Origin: Vampirovibrio chlorellavorus
GTDB lineage: Bacteria; Cyanobacteriota; Vampirovibrionia; Vampirovibrionales; Vampirovibrionaceae
Direction: 5' to 3'
Assembly: GCA_903866275.1 (NCBI GenBank)
Contig: CAIPMU010000011.1
Span: 62,001 to 126,000, forward strand
DNA length: 64,000 bases
This document shows positions 56,266 to 64,000 of the stretch, in pieces; positions within the stretch are counted from its first letter, which is position 1, and every line of letters starts with the position of its first letter. A program made the position numbers and the translations under genes. Under the pieces are notes generated by a model, which was given only the letters and a program-made list of their open reading frames with translations, did not search any database and was not told the origin of the DNA.

Positions 56266-56733
56266 ATGGAAAAGCGTCAACAAAAAACCGCCATTGTTTT
56301 AAAGTATGCCAAACGTCGCTTCGATGGCGGACAAGAGGCTGAATTAATCCGCGCCATTGAGCGCCAGAATGCCACCGAGCAATTGAACCGAATTTACGGT
56401 AATAGCAACGACGTCACGCCTGGCACCACTGGCGAAGCAACACCATTAAGCACACACGCTGCCAGTCAACTGGAAAACCAGCCCGGTGCCGCACCACACG
56501 CATCCAAACTGTGGGAAGTCGTCATTTTAGGACCGCTGCAAGTGGCCATTGGCGCCGTGGGGATGCTGACCGCCGCATTGGCCATCGTCACCTTCCGCCG
56601 GGCACAAAACGAAGTCATGCTTCAGCAAAGCCAGCTTATCTTTGGCGATTGCCTGAAGACCTTCCGCAAAGGCTTACTGGACGCACTGACCACCCCGGTT
56701 CGAGTGGTGAAAGTACTGCACACCAAGGCATAG
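56266..56733 (+). CDS. Membrane protein with one or two C-terminal helices (155 aa)
   Basis: Start MEKRQQKTAIVLKYAKRRFD has AAGGAG 9 bases upstream; the frame extends 12 codons further. The first half is polar with a Thr/Ser/Gly-rich linker (about 58-85). A hydrophobic segment GPLQVAIGAVGMLTAALAIV lies near 96-115, followed by a basic amphipathic tail. Unknown family. It has its own terminator, and is followed by the Flp-like pilin genes. Confidence 0.6.
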   Translation: MEKRQQKTAIVLKYAKRRFDGGQEAELIRAIERQNATEQLNRIYGNSNDVTPGTTGEATPLSTHAASQLENQPGAAPHASKLWEVVILGPLQVAIGAVGMLTAALAIVTFRRAQNEVMLQQSQLIFGDCLKTFRKGLLDALTTPVRVVKVLHTKA

Positions 56734-56755
56734 ACCACATCAATTTTCAAAACCC

Positions 56756-56786
56756 AAAGGGCTTGCTTCACTGGCAAGCCCTTTTT
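56756..56786 (+). terminator. Rho-independent terminator
   Basis: Stem GGGCTTGC / GCAAGCCC, loop TTCACTG, followed by TTTTT, 23 bp after the membrane-protein stop. Confidence 0.9.
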
Positions 56787-56951
56787 ACGTCGTTTACCGT
56801 CTATTTGCGACACTTGTCATAATTCACCCGCGCGGGTGATAAAACTCATCCCAATGGTGGATATACTGAAATTATAAGAGCAACGCCTGCATCGGTTCAA
56901 ACAACCGCCAACAGGCCGCTTCACCCTTACCAACCATAAAGGATGCTGCTG

Positions 56952-57167
56952 ATGACGAACAAATTTTTAAACGCTATCCTGCGCGCTACCCGTAAAAAAA
57001 ATGCTAAAGGTCAATCGCTGGCTGAGTACGGTCTGGTGCTGGCGCTCGTAGCCGTTGCTTGTATTACCGCCCTGACAACCCTGGGTGGCGACATCAATAA
57101 GAAACTCTTGGACTTGGCGACCACCATCAGCAACGTCCAGGTGTCAACAACACCAGCAAATCCTTAA
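56952..57167 (+). CDS. Flp-type pilin (71 aa)
   Basis: Flp/Fap-family prepilin. The basic leader MTNKFLNAILRATRKKNAKG ends before QSLAEYGLVLALVAVACITA, the family's cleavage-and-helix signature with conserved Glu and Tyr (the Flp motif). A short tail DINKKLLDLATTISNV follows. Flp pilins build tight-adherence (Tad) pili; no tad assembly genes are in the window. The ATG at 56952 is preferred (AAAGGA 8 bases upstream) over 56943. Confidence 0.88.
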   Translation: MTNKFLNAILRATRKKNAKGQSLAEYGLVLALVAVACITALTTLGGDINKKLLDLATTISNVQVSTTPANP

Positions 57168-57186
57168 CAAGCAACAAAATTCCAAA

Positions 57187-57222
57187 CTGCCCAGGTCAGC
57201 TGTCAATCAGCGACCTGGGCAG
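57187..57222 (+). terminator. Strong hairpin between the two Flp genes
   Basis: An 11-bp perfect arm (CTGCCCAGGTC / GACCTGGGCAG) plus GCTG/CAGC around a TCAAT loop. The following bases CTTTAAAC give only a weak T-run. It may partly end transcription or protect the upstream pilin mRNA so that the first pilin is made in excess. Confidence 0.65.
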
Positions 57223-57262
57223 CTTTAAACTCATGTAACCCTCTGAATCAGGGACGTTTACT

Positions 57263-57463
57263 TTGTTTAACGCCTTTTACAATCATAAAAAACCAGTCCG
57301 TACTCGATCTTTAGGGGTATCTCTGGCCGAGTATGCCTTTCTGGGAATACTGATTACAGTCACCTGTATTACAGCCATGCAATTCCTGGCACAAGGCATT
57401 GATAAAATCGTGAATCAAAGTTCTGCGCAGATTCATGCGGCCGTTAGCCCAACCGCCCCTTAA
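57263..57463 (+). CDS. Second Flp-like pilin (66 aa)
   Basis: A smaller relative of the preceding pilin. Leader MFNAFYNHKKPVRTRSLG, then VSLAEYAFLGILITVTCITA with the conserved Ala-Glu-Tyr, then GIDKIVNQSS. It keeps the E-Y motif but has Val instead of Gln/Phe after the cleavage Gly, so processing may differ. The start is TTG with AGGGAC about 10 bases upstream. Probably a minor Tad-type pilin. Confidence 0.75.
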   Translation: MFNAFYNHKKPVRTRSLGVSLAEYAFLGILITVTCITAMQFLAQGIDKIVNQSSAQIHAAVSPTAP

Positions 57464-57622
57464 CCATCCCTATGCCACAGGCTCGTTATCGGGCCAAATC
57501 CCTGTTTCACGCCATGTCTAAATCACAGAATCAGGGGATAAGCCCCTGTTCCAGAGCCTGAATATCCGTTGGATGAGCTAACCCGGAACACTATCCGGAG
57601 GCCCTTCTGCATGAGCTGATAT

Positions 57623-57652
57623 TTGACAATGCCTCCGGGTTGAAATTATGAT
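57623..57652 (+). promoter_or_regulatory. Promoter of tRNA-Leu
   Basis: A perfect -35 TTGACA (57623-57628), 18-base spacer and -10 TATGAT (57647-57652). Transcription would begin near 57659, 14 bases before the tRNA. Confidence 0.8.
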
Positions 57653-57672
57653 AGCAATCAGCAACCTAGCGT

Positions 57673-57756
57673 GTCGGGGTGGCGGAATGGTAGACGCGCA
57701 CGTTTGAGGGGCGTGTGGAGCAATCTGTAGGGGTTCAAGTCCCCTCCTCGACACCA
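57673..57756 (+). tRNA. tRNA-Leu (anticodon GAG)
   Basis: An 84-nt class II tRNA with encoded CCA. The acceptor GTCGGGG pairs with CCTCGAC (one G-U); anticodon stem CACGT/GCGTG encloses TTGAGGG with GAG at 57706-57708; a long variable arm follows; the T arm is AGGGG-TTCAAGT-CCCCT. Discriminator A73, as required for leucine. Confidence 0.97.
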
Positions 57757-57802
57757 ATATCACCTCCGGCCCTATCTTCAAGGGCCTTAACCGCAGATTT
57801 TC

Positions 57803-58438
57803 TTAAAACAGACCGGGAATCAGACGCCAGGGCACTGTTTCAGCATACAGAGTGTACTGTTCGTCGGCTTGTAAAAGCGCTTCCTCCTGCAAAATGCGGT
57901 GCACCTGACAAGCGGATTGAACGGCAAACAGCAATACGTTGTACAGGGATAAATTCTGCAAAATAAAGGCAAACACCCAGAGAGACTCCCCGGCATACAA
58001 GGGATGGCGAATCATTCGATATACCCCATTGGTCTTGATTGCCCGTTTGGCGGCAAAAATACCAAACGAGCGCCCAAGGGTGTACATCGCAATCACCGAT
58101 AATACAATGCCCACGAGCTCGATGGGCAGCGAAATCCAGTTTAGCCAGTCCAGACGTGTTGGCTCAATCTCCATCAACAGCGGTAACAGTGTCCCACTCA
58201 TGGCAATAAAACAATGACTCGGTTTAACATTCGCCGTGATTGAGGCGTGGCGAAAAATAAACAGAAAAAACATCAGGATATAGAGCAACATGGCACCAAA
58301 AACCGCAAAGACGAATCCATTCCTGAGCGCCATGTATTTGAGATAAATCGCCAATAGCACCAGCGAAGCCGCCAGCGCACTGATAATATGCCGTACCAAT
58401 CGTTTCGGAAAACTAATTGACTCAGTCTGATCTGCCAT
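57803..58438 (-). CDS. ICMT/PEMT-like membrane methyltransferase (211 aa)
   Basis: A polytopic protein with about five hydrophobic segments. The C-terminal signature is that of isoprenylcysteine carboxyl methyltransferase and phospholipid methyltransferase relatives: RSFGIFAAKRAIKTNGVYRM IRHPLYAGE (the SAM-site RHPxYxG) and later RILQEEALLQADEQYTLYAE TVPWRLIPGLF with the E-E-x-x-L and R-x-x-P motifs. Bacterial members methylate lipids or unknown substrates. Start at 58438 is preferred over upstream ATGs because GGGAT lies before it. An inverted repeat sits upstream. Confidence 0.8.
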   Translation of the reverse strand: MADQTESISFPKRLVRHIISALAASLVLLAIYLKYMALRNGFVFAVFGAMLLYILMFFLFIFRHASITANVKPSHCFIAMSGTLLPLLMEIEPTRLDWLNWISLPIELVGIVLSVIAMYTLGRSFGIFAAKRAIKTNGVYRMIRHPLYAGESLWVFAFILQNLSLYNVLLFAVQSACQVHRILQEEALLQADEQYTLYAETVPWRLIPGLF

Positions 58439-58459
58439 TGAAATCCCACGCATTATTGT

Positions 58460-58493
58460 TTGCTTTATACTACCTAATGGCAGTATAAAGCAA
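58460..58493 (-). promoter_or_regulatory. Perfect 12-bp inverted repeat upstream of the methyltransferase gene
   Basis: Arms TTGCTTTATACT (58460-58471) and AGTATAAAGCAA (58482-58493) are exact reverse complements around a 10-base spacer. Each arm includes a TATACT/TATAAA-like -10 sequence, 22-55 bases upstream of the chosen ATG. This fits an operator over the promoter. A regulator cannot be named. Confidence 0.6.
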
Positions 58494-58673
58494 TTGAGAG
58501 CAGTTTCAGGTCCATATACACCATTCAGATGAGCTCCCTCACCCAAATAGGCGAATTCGGCCATTGGCTTCTCTGAAATAACCGCTCGTCACATTGAAGC
58601 CCCAACTCCGACACAAAGCGGAATTGGGGCTAAAACGATGCTGAACTCAAATAGACTTGATGCTATCCAGAGT

Positions 58674-59645
58674 TCAGAACTTCAACCAGGCTGTGACGTG
58701 ATCATAAATGGCATCCGAGTCAATACCGTATTCCTTGAAAAGCGCCTCGCCGGTGCCACTTTGTCCAAAACGATCTTGTGTACCCAGACGTTTGACGGGC
58801 GTCGGCAAGTGTGTGCTAAGTTCTTCGCAAACCACGCCACCCAAGCCACCATAAACCTGATGGCTTTCAACGGTGAGAACTCTCCCGGTTTTACGGGCGC
58901 TTTTCACCAGTGTTTCGGTATCGAAGGGCTTGATAAACAGGCAATTCAGCACTTCAGCCTGAATATTCTGCTCTTTTTCCAGACGTTCGGCAGCCAGCAA
59001 GGCATGATAAACCGTCTCGCCCGTGGCCACAATGGTAATATCGGAGCCTTTACGCTCTACCGGGATCTGATTAGGCTTCATCGGGTTCAGTTGATAGGTC
59101 GTATTGTCATGAATCACCGGGCAGTTGGGACGCACCAGACGCACGTAAACCGGCCCATAATACTCTGCAGCCCAACGAATCACCCGGTCCGTCTCCACGG
59201 CATCCGAAGGTACAATCACCGTCATACCCGGAATCACCCGCATCAGGGCAATATCTTCAATGGACTGATGACTGGCCCCGTCTTCGCCTAAGCTCAGGCC
59301 GCTGTGGGTGGGGCAAACCTTCACGTTCAAGCCACTGTAGCAAACCGTGTTCCGGATTTGATCCCAACCCTTGCCCGCCGCAAAGATGGCAAAGGTACTG
59401 CAAAACGGAATTTTCCCCGTAGTGGCTAATCCAGCGGCGGTATTGATCAAATCCTGCTCGGAGATGCCCTGATTGAAGAAACGTTCCGGAAATTTATCCG
59501 CAAACTTCTGGGTTTGGGTGGAACAAGCTAAATCGGCATCCAGCACCACAATGTTGGGGTTTTCTGCCCCCAAAGCGGCCAGCGTTTCGCCATACTGGTT
59601 GCGTAAGGCTTTCAGTTCAGGTTTTTCAAGATTAATCGTGCTCAT
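58674..59645 (-). CDS. Transketolase, C-terminal subunit
   Basis: A 323-aa pyrimidine-binding plus C-terminal domain half of transketolase. Motifs: LDADLACSTQTQKFADKFPE, FFNQGISEQDLINTAAGLAT (with the TPP-activating Glu), VCPTHSGLSLGEDGASHQSI EDIALMRVIPGMTVIVPSD, and GSDITIVATGETVYHALLAA. It pairs with the N-terminal subunit encoded upstream (stop 13 bp away) to make the complete TPP enzyme of the pentose phosphate pathway. The start at 59645 has AAGGAC 9 bases before it. Split transketolases occur in archaea and many anaerobes. Confidence 0.94.
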   Translation of the reverse strand: MSTINLEKPELKALRNQYGETLAALGAENPNIVVLDADLACSTQTQKFADKFPERFFNQGISEQDLINTAAGLATTGKIPFCSTFAIFAAGKGWDQIRNTVCYSGLNVKVCPTHSGLSLGEDGASHQSIEDIALMRVIPGMTVIVPSDAVETDRVIRWAAEYYGPVYVRLVRPNCPVIHDNTTYQLNPMKPNQIPVERKGSDITIVATGETVYHALLAAERLEKEQNIQAEVLNCLFIKPFDTETLVKSARKTGRVLTVESHQVYGGLGGVVCEELSTHLPTPVKRLGTQDRFGQSGTGEALFKEYGIDSDAIYDHVTAWLKF

Positions 59646-59658
59646 TCGCATTCAGTCC

Positions 59659-60603
59659 TTATTGCAACGCGTCATACGCGGCGACCAGCTCAGCGCGCGC
59701 CGCTTCGTACTGTTCCTTGTTGGGGGCTTTTCCGTGCCAGCCCGCCTGATTTTCCATAAAGCTGACCCCTTTGCCCTTGGTCGTGTTGGCAATAATGGCC
59801 GTGGGACGATTGGTTTCCTCGGCCCAGCGATCCGCCTGCTGCAGGGCCGCCAGAATCTGCTCAAAATCGTGACCGTCCACTTCAATGGTGTTCCAGTTGA
59901 AAGCCGCGAACTTGGGGGACATTTCACCCAGACTTTTAATCTTTTCGGTGTCGCCATCAATTTGCAGACGGTTCCGATCCACAATGGCGGTGACGCGACT
60001 GGTTTTATGGTGCGCCGCGCTCAGCACAGCCTCCCAGACGTTACCTTCCTGGCACTCGCCATCGCCCATCAGCACCACCACCCGGCTAGGGATGTAATCC
60101 AGACGCAAGCCCAGCGCCATACCTACCCCGCAGGACAACCCTTGTCCTAGCGACCCGGTAGAAATATCGCAGCCTTGAATATATTTAGAGGCCGGATGCC
60201 CCTGAAGTTTGGAGTTGATTTTGCGCAGGGTATTTTTTTCTTCCCACGGGATAAAGCCCGCATGCATTAAGGTAGCGTAATACGCCGGTGCGCCGTGCCC
60301 CTTGGACATCACGAACCGATCCCGCAAAACCCAGTCAGGGTTGGCAGGATCCCACACCAGGTGAGAAAACCACAGAGCCACTAACAAATCGATGCAGGAC
60401 AACGAACTGCCCGGATGGCCGGACTGAGGCTCGTAAATCATATCCAGAATATCAATGCGCAACTTGGCAGCCAGCTTTTTCAGCTCCGGTACGGAAAGAC
60501 GGGGCAGGTTTAGAGGCTGATGACGCGAAACAGGCAGGGTTTGGCTCATGGAATTTGTCTTCTCAAGGTTGGGAATAGCAATGCTTTCCGGGGTTGCAAT
60601 CAT
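59659..60603 (-). CDS. Transketolase, N-terminal (TPP-binding) subunit
   Basis: The 314-aa diphosphate-binding half. SGHPGSSLSCIDLLVALWFS, MSKGHGAPAYYATLMHAGFI, STGSLGQGLSCGVGMALGLR, and the TPP motif VVLMGDGECQEGNVWEAVLS AAHHK followed by IVDRNRLQIDG are visible. AGAGGG lies 8 bases before the ATG at 60603; an inner ATG at 60549 (GAGAAGA upstream) is also possible and matches the usual length better. Transcribed first, with the C-terminal subunit behind it. Confidence 0.94.
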   Translation of the reverse strand: MIATPESIAIPNLEKTNSMSQTLPVSRHQPLNLPRLSVPELKKLAAKLRIDILDMIYEPQSGHPGSSLSCIDLLVALWFSHLVWDPANPDWVLRDRFVMSKGHGAPAYYATLMHAGFIPWEEKNTLRKINSKLQGHPASKYIQGCDISTGSLGQGLSCGVGMALGLRLDYIPSRVVVLMGDGECQEGNVWEAVLSAAHHKTSRVTAIVDRNRLQIDGDTEKIKSLGEMSPKFAAFNWNTIEVDGHDFEQILAALQQADRWAEETNRPTAIIANTTKGKGVSFMENQAGWHGKAPNKEQYEAARAELVAAYDALQ

Positions 60604-60701
60604 GGTAGAGACCCTCTCGCTAGGACCTGACATGTGAACAGCTTCACCGGTGGGAGAACCCCACAGACTGAAACCGAAAACCACACCTCCAAGTCGCAGA
60701 C

Positions 60702-61469
60702 TTAAGACTGATTACCGAATAGTAATACTTTTACAACAAACAAAGGCAAAGTCTTATAGGTGCGCTTAATTCGCCACGGCTCCGTTGCAATGCGGTAAAC
60801 CCATTCCAGATTCATCTGCCGCATCCATTCCGGTGCCCGCTGCAGTTTACCGCTCCACACATCCAGACTGCCACCGATCCCAATCAGGGTCGCCCCCGGA
60901 AACAAATGCCGATGCCGCTGAATCCAGAACTCCTGACGAGGAACCCCCAGGGCGACCAGCACAATCTTGGGTAAGGTGGCCGCGCAGGATTGCGCAATGA
61001 GGTTTTCTTCATCATCTGTCTTGAAAAAACCGTGATGATGATAGGCAATATTGAGCTTGGGATAGCGCACTTGCAGGGTTTGCACCGCCAGATCAAGTGC
61101 CTGACGCGTGGCGCCCACAATGGCAATGGGTTCACCCACTTCCGCAGCCCAGCTCAACAGGCTCTCAGAGAACTCAATGCCGGGCAAGCGGTTGACTTGA
61201 TACCCTTGCCGCCGCAAGGCCCACACCACACCCGCCCCATCCGGCAACACCAAATCTGCGCTTCGGAGGAGGTCACCCAGCTCCGGGTTGGTATCCCCTT
61301 GCATGATCATCTCAGGGTTCAGGGTCACCACCTGCACAGTGCGGTGCTGATCGATGGCGTTCTTGACAAAGGTGCGCGCCTGCAAGGCCGTGACCAGATG
61401 CACCGGATAACCAAACAGGTGTGCCGTTTCAAATTGGGTTTCCACTCGAGCGGGTGCCTTCAAAGCCAT
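60702..61469 (-). CDS. WecG/TagA/CpsF-family glycosyltransferase
   Basis: A 255-aa GT26-family enzyme: LFGYPVHLVTALQARTFVKN, VTLNPEMIMQGDTNPELGDL LRSADLVLPDGAGVVWALRR (the family's VTxNxE and PDGxGV motifs), RLPGIEFSESLLSWAAEVGE PIAIVGA, and IVLVALGVPRQEFWIQRHRH LFPGATLIGIGGSLDVWSGK LQRAPEWMR. It transfers N-acetylmannosamine or its uronic acid to a lipid-linked precursor of teichoic acid or enterobacterial common antigen-type glycans. The start at 61469 sits just behind AAGGGG. Which glycan it serves here is unknown. Confidence 0.93.
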   Translation of the reverse strand: MALKAPARVETQFETAHLFGYPVHLVTALQARTFVKNAIDQHRTVQVVTLNPEMIMQGDTNPELGDLLRSADLVLPDGAGVVWALRRQGYQVNRLPGIEFSESLLSWAAEVGEPIAIVGATRQALDLAVQTLQVRYPKLNIAYHHHGFFKTDDEENLIAQSCAATLPKIVLVALGVPRQEFWIQRHRHLFPGATLIGIGGSLDVWSGKLQRAPEWMRQMNLEWVYRIATEPWRIKRTYKTLPLFVVKVLLFGNQS

Positions 61470-61691
61470 AATCCCCTTATTGTAGGCAATGCAAAGCCCG
61501 TTGAGAACCCCCCTTGCCGAAATCAAATATGCAAAATTGCTATTCATCGCATATAAAGCCTGTAAAGGCCCGATTGAGTCCGACCAACAGGCAGCACAGG
61601 CATTAAAAGTCCGTTAGCCAAACGAGGCAGCTCAGCCGGGAACAAGGCTACTCTGAATATAACGATGCACATTTCAACCGAGGCTTGCCCC

Positions 61692-62591
61692 ATGGCATCT
61701 ACCCTGACTCCCCTGCAGCAATACCAGCTCAACGTGGATAAATTACGCCAGTCTCCTTACATGGAGTACCCGGCCCACGTCCACATGGAAACGCTCTCGC
61801 TGTGCACCGCGGCCTGTAATTTTTGTCCCTATCCCACGTTGAATCGCATTGGCACCAAAATGAGCGATGCCCTGATCCATAAAATCATCACCGAACTAAA
61901 AGACATACCGCCACAGCTCCCCTTTCAACTCTCACCGTTCAAGGTGAACGAGCCCTTTCTGGATACACGTCTGTTCGACATTCTGGACACGGTCAACCGG
62001 GAGCTGCCCAATGCCAGCCTAACCTTGACCTCCAACGCCTCGCCCATCACGGCCAAAAATCTGGCGCGTCTCAGCCAGATCGAAAAAATTGGCTACCTCT
62101 GGATCTCCTTCAACGATCATCGGGAAGCTGAATATGAAGCGACCATGAAACTGCCCTATAAGCGGACTATCGAGCGGCTGGACATGATCCATCAGGCGCT
62201 GGCCACCGGCAAATTCACCTCACGGGTGGTGTTGTCCCGTGTGGGCGATAATTCACCGGTTGATCTGGAGTTTCAGCGCTGGGTACAACAAAAGTACCCT
62301 CTGTTTCAAACCTCCATTTTTCAGCGTGGCGGCTGGATTGGCCAGGTCAAAGACCTGCAGCTCAACGTGCCAGTGCCCAACGTGGGCTGTGTGCGCTGGT
62401 TTGACCTCTCTATAACGTCCACCGGCAGCGTGGCTCACTGCTGCATGGACGGCAAAGCCGAATGGACCATTGGCAACGTGAACGATCAGCACGTGCTGGA
62501 AATCTACAACACGCCCCTCTACAAGGAAGTGCGCCAATACGCCATCACCCGCATGGACGCTGAACCCTGCAATCAGTGTACGTTTTTGTAA
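61692..62591 (+). CDS. Radical SAM protein with SPASM-like C-terminus
   Basis: A 299-aa enzyme. The radical SAM motif is LCTAACNFCPYPTLN (C-x3-C-x2-C) after HVHMETLS. SNASPITAKNLARLSQIEKI and ISFNDHREAEYEATMKLPYK are barrel strands. The C-terminal GSVAHCCMDGKAEWTIGNVN and EPCNQCTFL carry four or more Cys that resemble a SPASM auxiliary-cluster domain. Such enzymes modify peptides or sugars; no small substrate peptide was seen nearby. GAGG lies about 8 bases before the ATG at 61692. Confidence 0.85.
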   Translation: MASTLTPLQQYQLNVDKLRQSPYMEYPAHVHMETLSLCTAACNFCPYPTLNRIGTKMSDALIHKIITELKDIPPQLPFQLSPFKVNEPFLDTRLFDILDTVNRELPNASLTLTSNASPITAKNLARLSQIEKIGYLWISFNDHREAEYEATMKLPYKRTIERLDMIHQALATGKFTSRVVLSRVGDNSPVDLEFQRWVQQKYPLFQTSIFQRGGWIGQVKDLQLNVPVPNVGCVRWFDLSITSTGSVAHCCMDGKAEWTIGNVNDQHVLEIYNTPLYKEVRQYAITRMDAEPCNQCTFL

Positions 62592-62617
62592 ACACGATTC
62601 TAAGCATTCTCCAAATC

Positions 62618-62652
62618 AAAAGAGACCAAGCACTAAGCCCTTGGTCTCTTTT
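62618..62652. terminator. Bidirectional intrinsic terminator
   Basis: A perfect 13-bp stem (AAAAGAGACCAAG / CTTGGTCTCTTTT) with a 9-base loop between the convergent radical SAM gene and clpX. T-runs follow on both strands. Confidence 0.93.
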
Positions 62653-62673
62653 AAAATTTTGCAGCTAACGAGT

Positions 62674-63975
62674 TTAAGCGATTTCGGTTTTCGGCTTTTT
62701 ATCCGGCAACTTCAGGACTTCGCAGTTTTTCTTTTCCACCATCTCGGAGGTCAGTTCAAACACGCGAATGTCTTCCCGCGAGGGCGCTTCAAACATGATG
62801 GGGAGCATCAGCTCTTCCACGATGCTGCGGAGCGCCCGAGCACCCGTCTTGCGCTTGATGGCTTCCTTGGCGATGGCTTCAGCCACGCCTTCAGCAAACA
62901 CCAGCTCGATCTCGTCCATCGCCAGCAGTTCACGGTACTGCTTGAAGATGGCATTCTTGGGTTCCACCAGAATACGCACCAACGCGGGCTCATCCAGCGG
63001 TTCCAGAACGGCAGTCACCGGCACCCGGCCAATAAACTCGGGAATCATCCCGAATTTAATCAAATCATCCGGCTGCAGTTGCTTCAGCAGGCGGGCCGCT
63101 TCCACATCGCGCTCGTAGACCGATTTGGAGGATACTGCGCCAAAGCCCATCGATTTCCCGGAGTTCACGCGGCCTTCCACGATTTTCTCCAGACCAATGA
63201 ACGCGCCACCGCAGACAAACAGAATGTTGCTGGTGTCGATTTGGATGAATTCCTGGTGCGGGTGCTTGCGTCCGCCTTGCGGGGGGACGTTGGCCACCGT
63301 GCCTTCAATCATCTTCAACAAGGCCTGCTGCACGCCTTCCCCGGAAACATCACGGGTGATGCTCGGGTTTTCGGATTTGCGGGCAATCTTGTCAATCTCA
63401 TCGATGTACACAATACCGCGCTCAGCCTTGGCCGCATCGTAATCAGCAGCCTGGTACAGGCGCAACAGAATGTTTTCCACATCGTCGCCCACGTAACCGG
63501 CTTCGGTCAGCGTAGTGGCGTCAGCCACTGCAAACGGCACTTCCAGGAACTTGGCCAAAGTCTGGGCCAGCAGGGTTTTACCGCAACCGGTGGGCCCAAT
63601 CAGCAGAATATTGCTTTTCTGGATTTCCACCACATCCTTGCTGTCTTTGTCCTTGTTGCCCAAGTTGTGGTTCACGCGCTTGTAGTGGTTGTACACCGCA
63701 ACCGAGAGAATGCGCTTGGCATCTTCCTGGCCGACAATGTGGTCATCCAGGAAGAATTTGATGTCAATGGGCTTGGGTACTTTCGAAATTTCCGGGAGGC
63801 TGGTGCTTTTTTCGCCTTCTTCGGCCTCAAAGAACTCCTCGTCCAGGATTTCGTTGCAGAGATCAACGCACTCATCGCAGATATAGACTTCAGGTCCGGC
63901 GATGAGTTTTTTGACCTGATCCTGGCTTTTGCCACAAAAAGAGCACTTTAAGCGGCTATCTTCATGCTTGGCCAT
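62674..63975 (-). CDS. clpX: ATP-dependent Clp protease ATP-binding subunit ClpX
   Basis: A 433-aa AAA+ unfoldase that feeds substrates to ClpP. The N-terminal zinc domain has C11-x2-C14 and C33-x2-C36. Then [20 protein letters not shown], Walker [21 protein letters not shown] near 126-133, pore loop and [15 protein letters not shown], Walker [21 protein letters not shown], and the IPEFIGRVP segment. GGAGGG stands 7 bases before the ATG. The gene is complete. The clpP and tig genes usually upstream would lie beyond the right edge of the window. Confidence 0.98.
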   Translation of the reverse strand: MAKHEDSRLKCSFCGKSQDQVKKLIAGPEVYICDECVDLCNEILDEEFFEAEEGEKSTSLPEISKVPKPIDIKFFLDDHIVGQEDAKRILSVAVYNHYKRVNHNLGNKDKDSKDVVEIQKSNILLIGPTGCGKTLLAQTLAKFLEVPFAVADATTLTEAGYVGDDVENILLRLYQAADYDAAKAERGIVYIDEIDKIARKSENPSITRDVSGEGVQQALLKMIEGTVANVPPQGGRKHPHQEFIQIDTSNILFVCGGAFIGLEKIVEGRVNSGKSMGFGAVSSKSVYERDVEAARLLKQLQPDDLIKFGMIPEFIGRVPVTAVLEPLDEPALVRILVEPKNAIFKQYRELLAMDEIELVFAEGVAEAIAKEAIKRKTGARALRSIVEELMLPIMFEAPSREDIRVFELTSEMVEKKNCEVLKLPDKKPKTEIA

Positions 63976-64000
63976 TATCTAGCCCTCCAGATTGTGTTTG

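Noticed and set aside
62641-63951. A 436-codon plus-strand frame across clpX
   Set aside because: It lies antisense to a complete clpX with all motifs and has a His/Phe-rich shadow composition.

Overview
The window is 64 kb of ordinary bacterial chromosome, roughly 55% G+C by eye, with a few clearly AT-richer islands. The gene set points to a Gram-negative-type, flagellated or formerly flagellated bacterium: kdsC-like Kdo phosphatase, a DUF374/LpxL-like acyltransferase, fliW-csrA, menaquinone made by the futalosine route (mqnC), isoprenoids by the MEP route (ispG), a two-subunit transketolase, two Flp-like pilins and two type IV-pilin-like proteins with the N-terminus GFSLVELLITFGIIALI. Together with many unrecognised proteins and an F-box protein, this is most reminiscent of the non-photosynthetic cyanobacterial class Vampirovibrionia (Melainabacteria). 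That assignment is inference; no 16S or other strict marker lies in the window.

Layout. 1-2.3 kb: end of a TPR-like gene, a small unknown, an exported SRPBCC protein and coaX. 2.3-7.4 kb (minus): a 1396-aa double-helicase protein translationally coupled to a PD-(D/E)XK/Fe-S nuclease, which looks like a re-arranged AddAB/AdnAB end-resection machine. 7.7-8.7 kb: an F-box protein with five 35-residue repeats. 9.2-13.3 kb: fliW-csrA-TPR-GT2-GT-C-like membrane protein. 13.6-16.3 kb (minus): ahcY and a tandem duplicated pilin-like pair. 16.5-23.2 kb: small exported or membrane unknowns, a CBS protein, rpe, an acyltransferase and an M14 peptidase. 23.3-25.6 kb (minus): rpsA and a sigma-70 factor with an odd insertion. 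25.6-26.8 kb is nearly gene-free. 27-32.5 kb: a radical SAM protein, a TrkA-C-like protein, glmS, tyrS. 32.7-37.3 kb: two tandem BcsB-like proteins without a BcsA. 37.8-43.9 kb: trpS, a Gly-rich protein, a membrane protein, mqnC, a B12-radical SAM protein. 44-46.8 kb: an accessory island of unknown membrane proteins, including one gene broken by two frameshifts. 47-52.7 kb: ispG, kdsC-like, sseB-like, dapA, asd, HEAT-like protein. 53-56 kb: an AT-rich membrane protein, holA, holB. 56.2-58.5 kb: a membrane protein, two Flp pilins, tRNA-Leu(GAG), an ICMT-like methyltransferase. 58.6-64 kb: split transketolase, a WecG/TagA glycosyltransferase, a SPASM-type radical SAM protein and clpX.

Functional links: asd and dapA make diaminopimelate/lysine precursors; holA and holB are two clamp-loader subunits; csrA with fliW is the usual flagellin-linked translational switch; the GT2 and GT-C-like pair may form a lipid-linked sugar donor/acceptor system; the helicase and nuclease should act together on DNA ends. 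The most unusual items are the F-box repeat protein, the fused helicase plus split nuclease, a dispersed palindromic element found right behind the 3' ends of three genes, the tandem BcsB pair, and the double-frameshifted gene in the accessory island.
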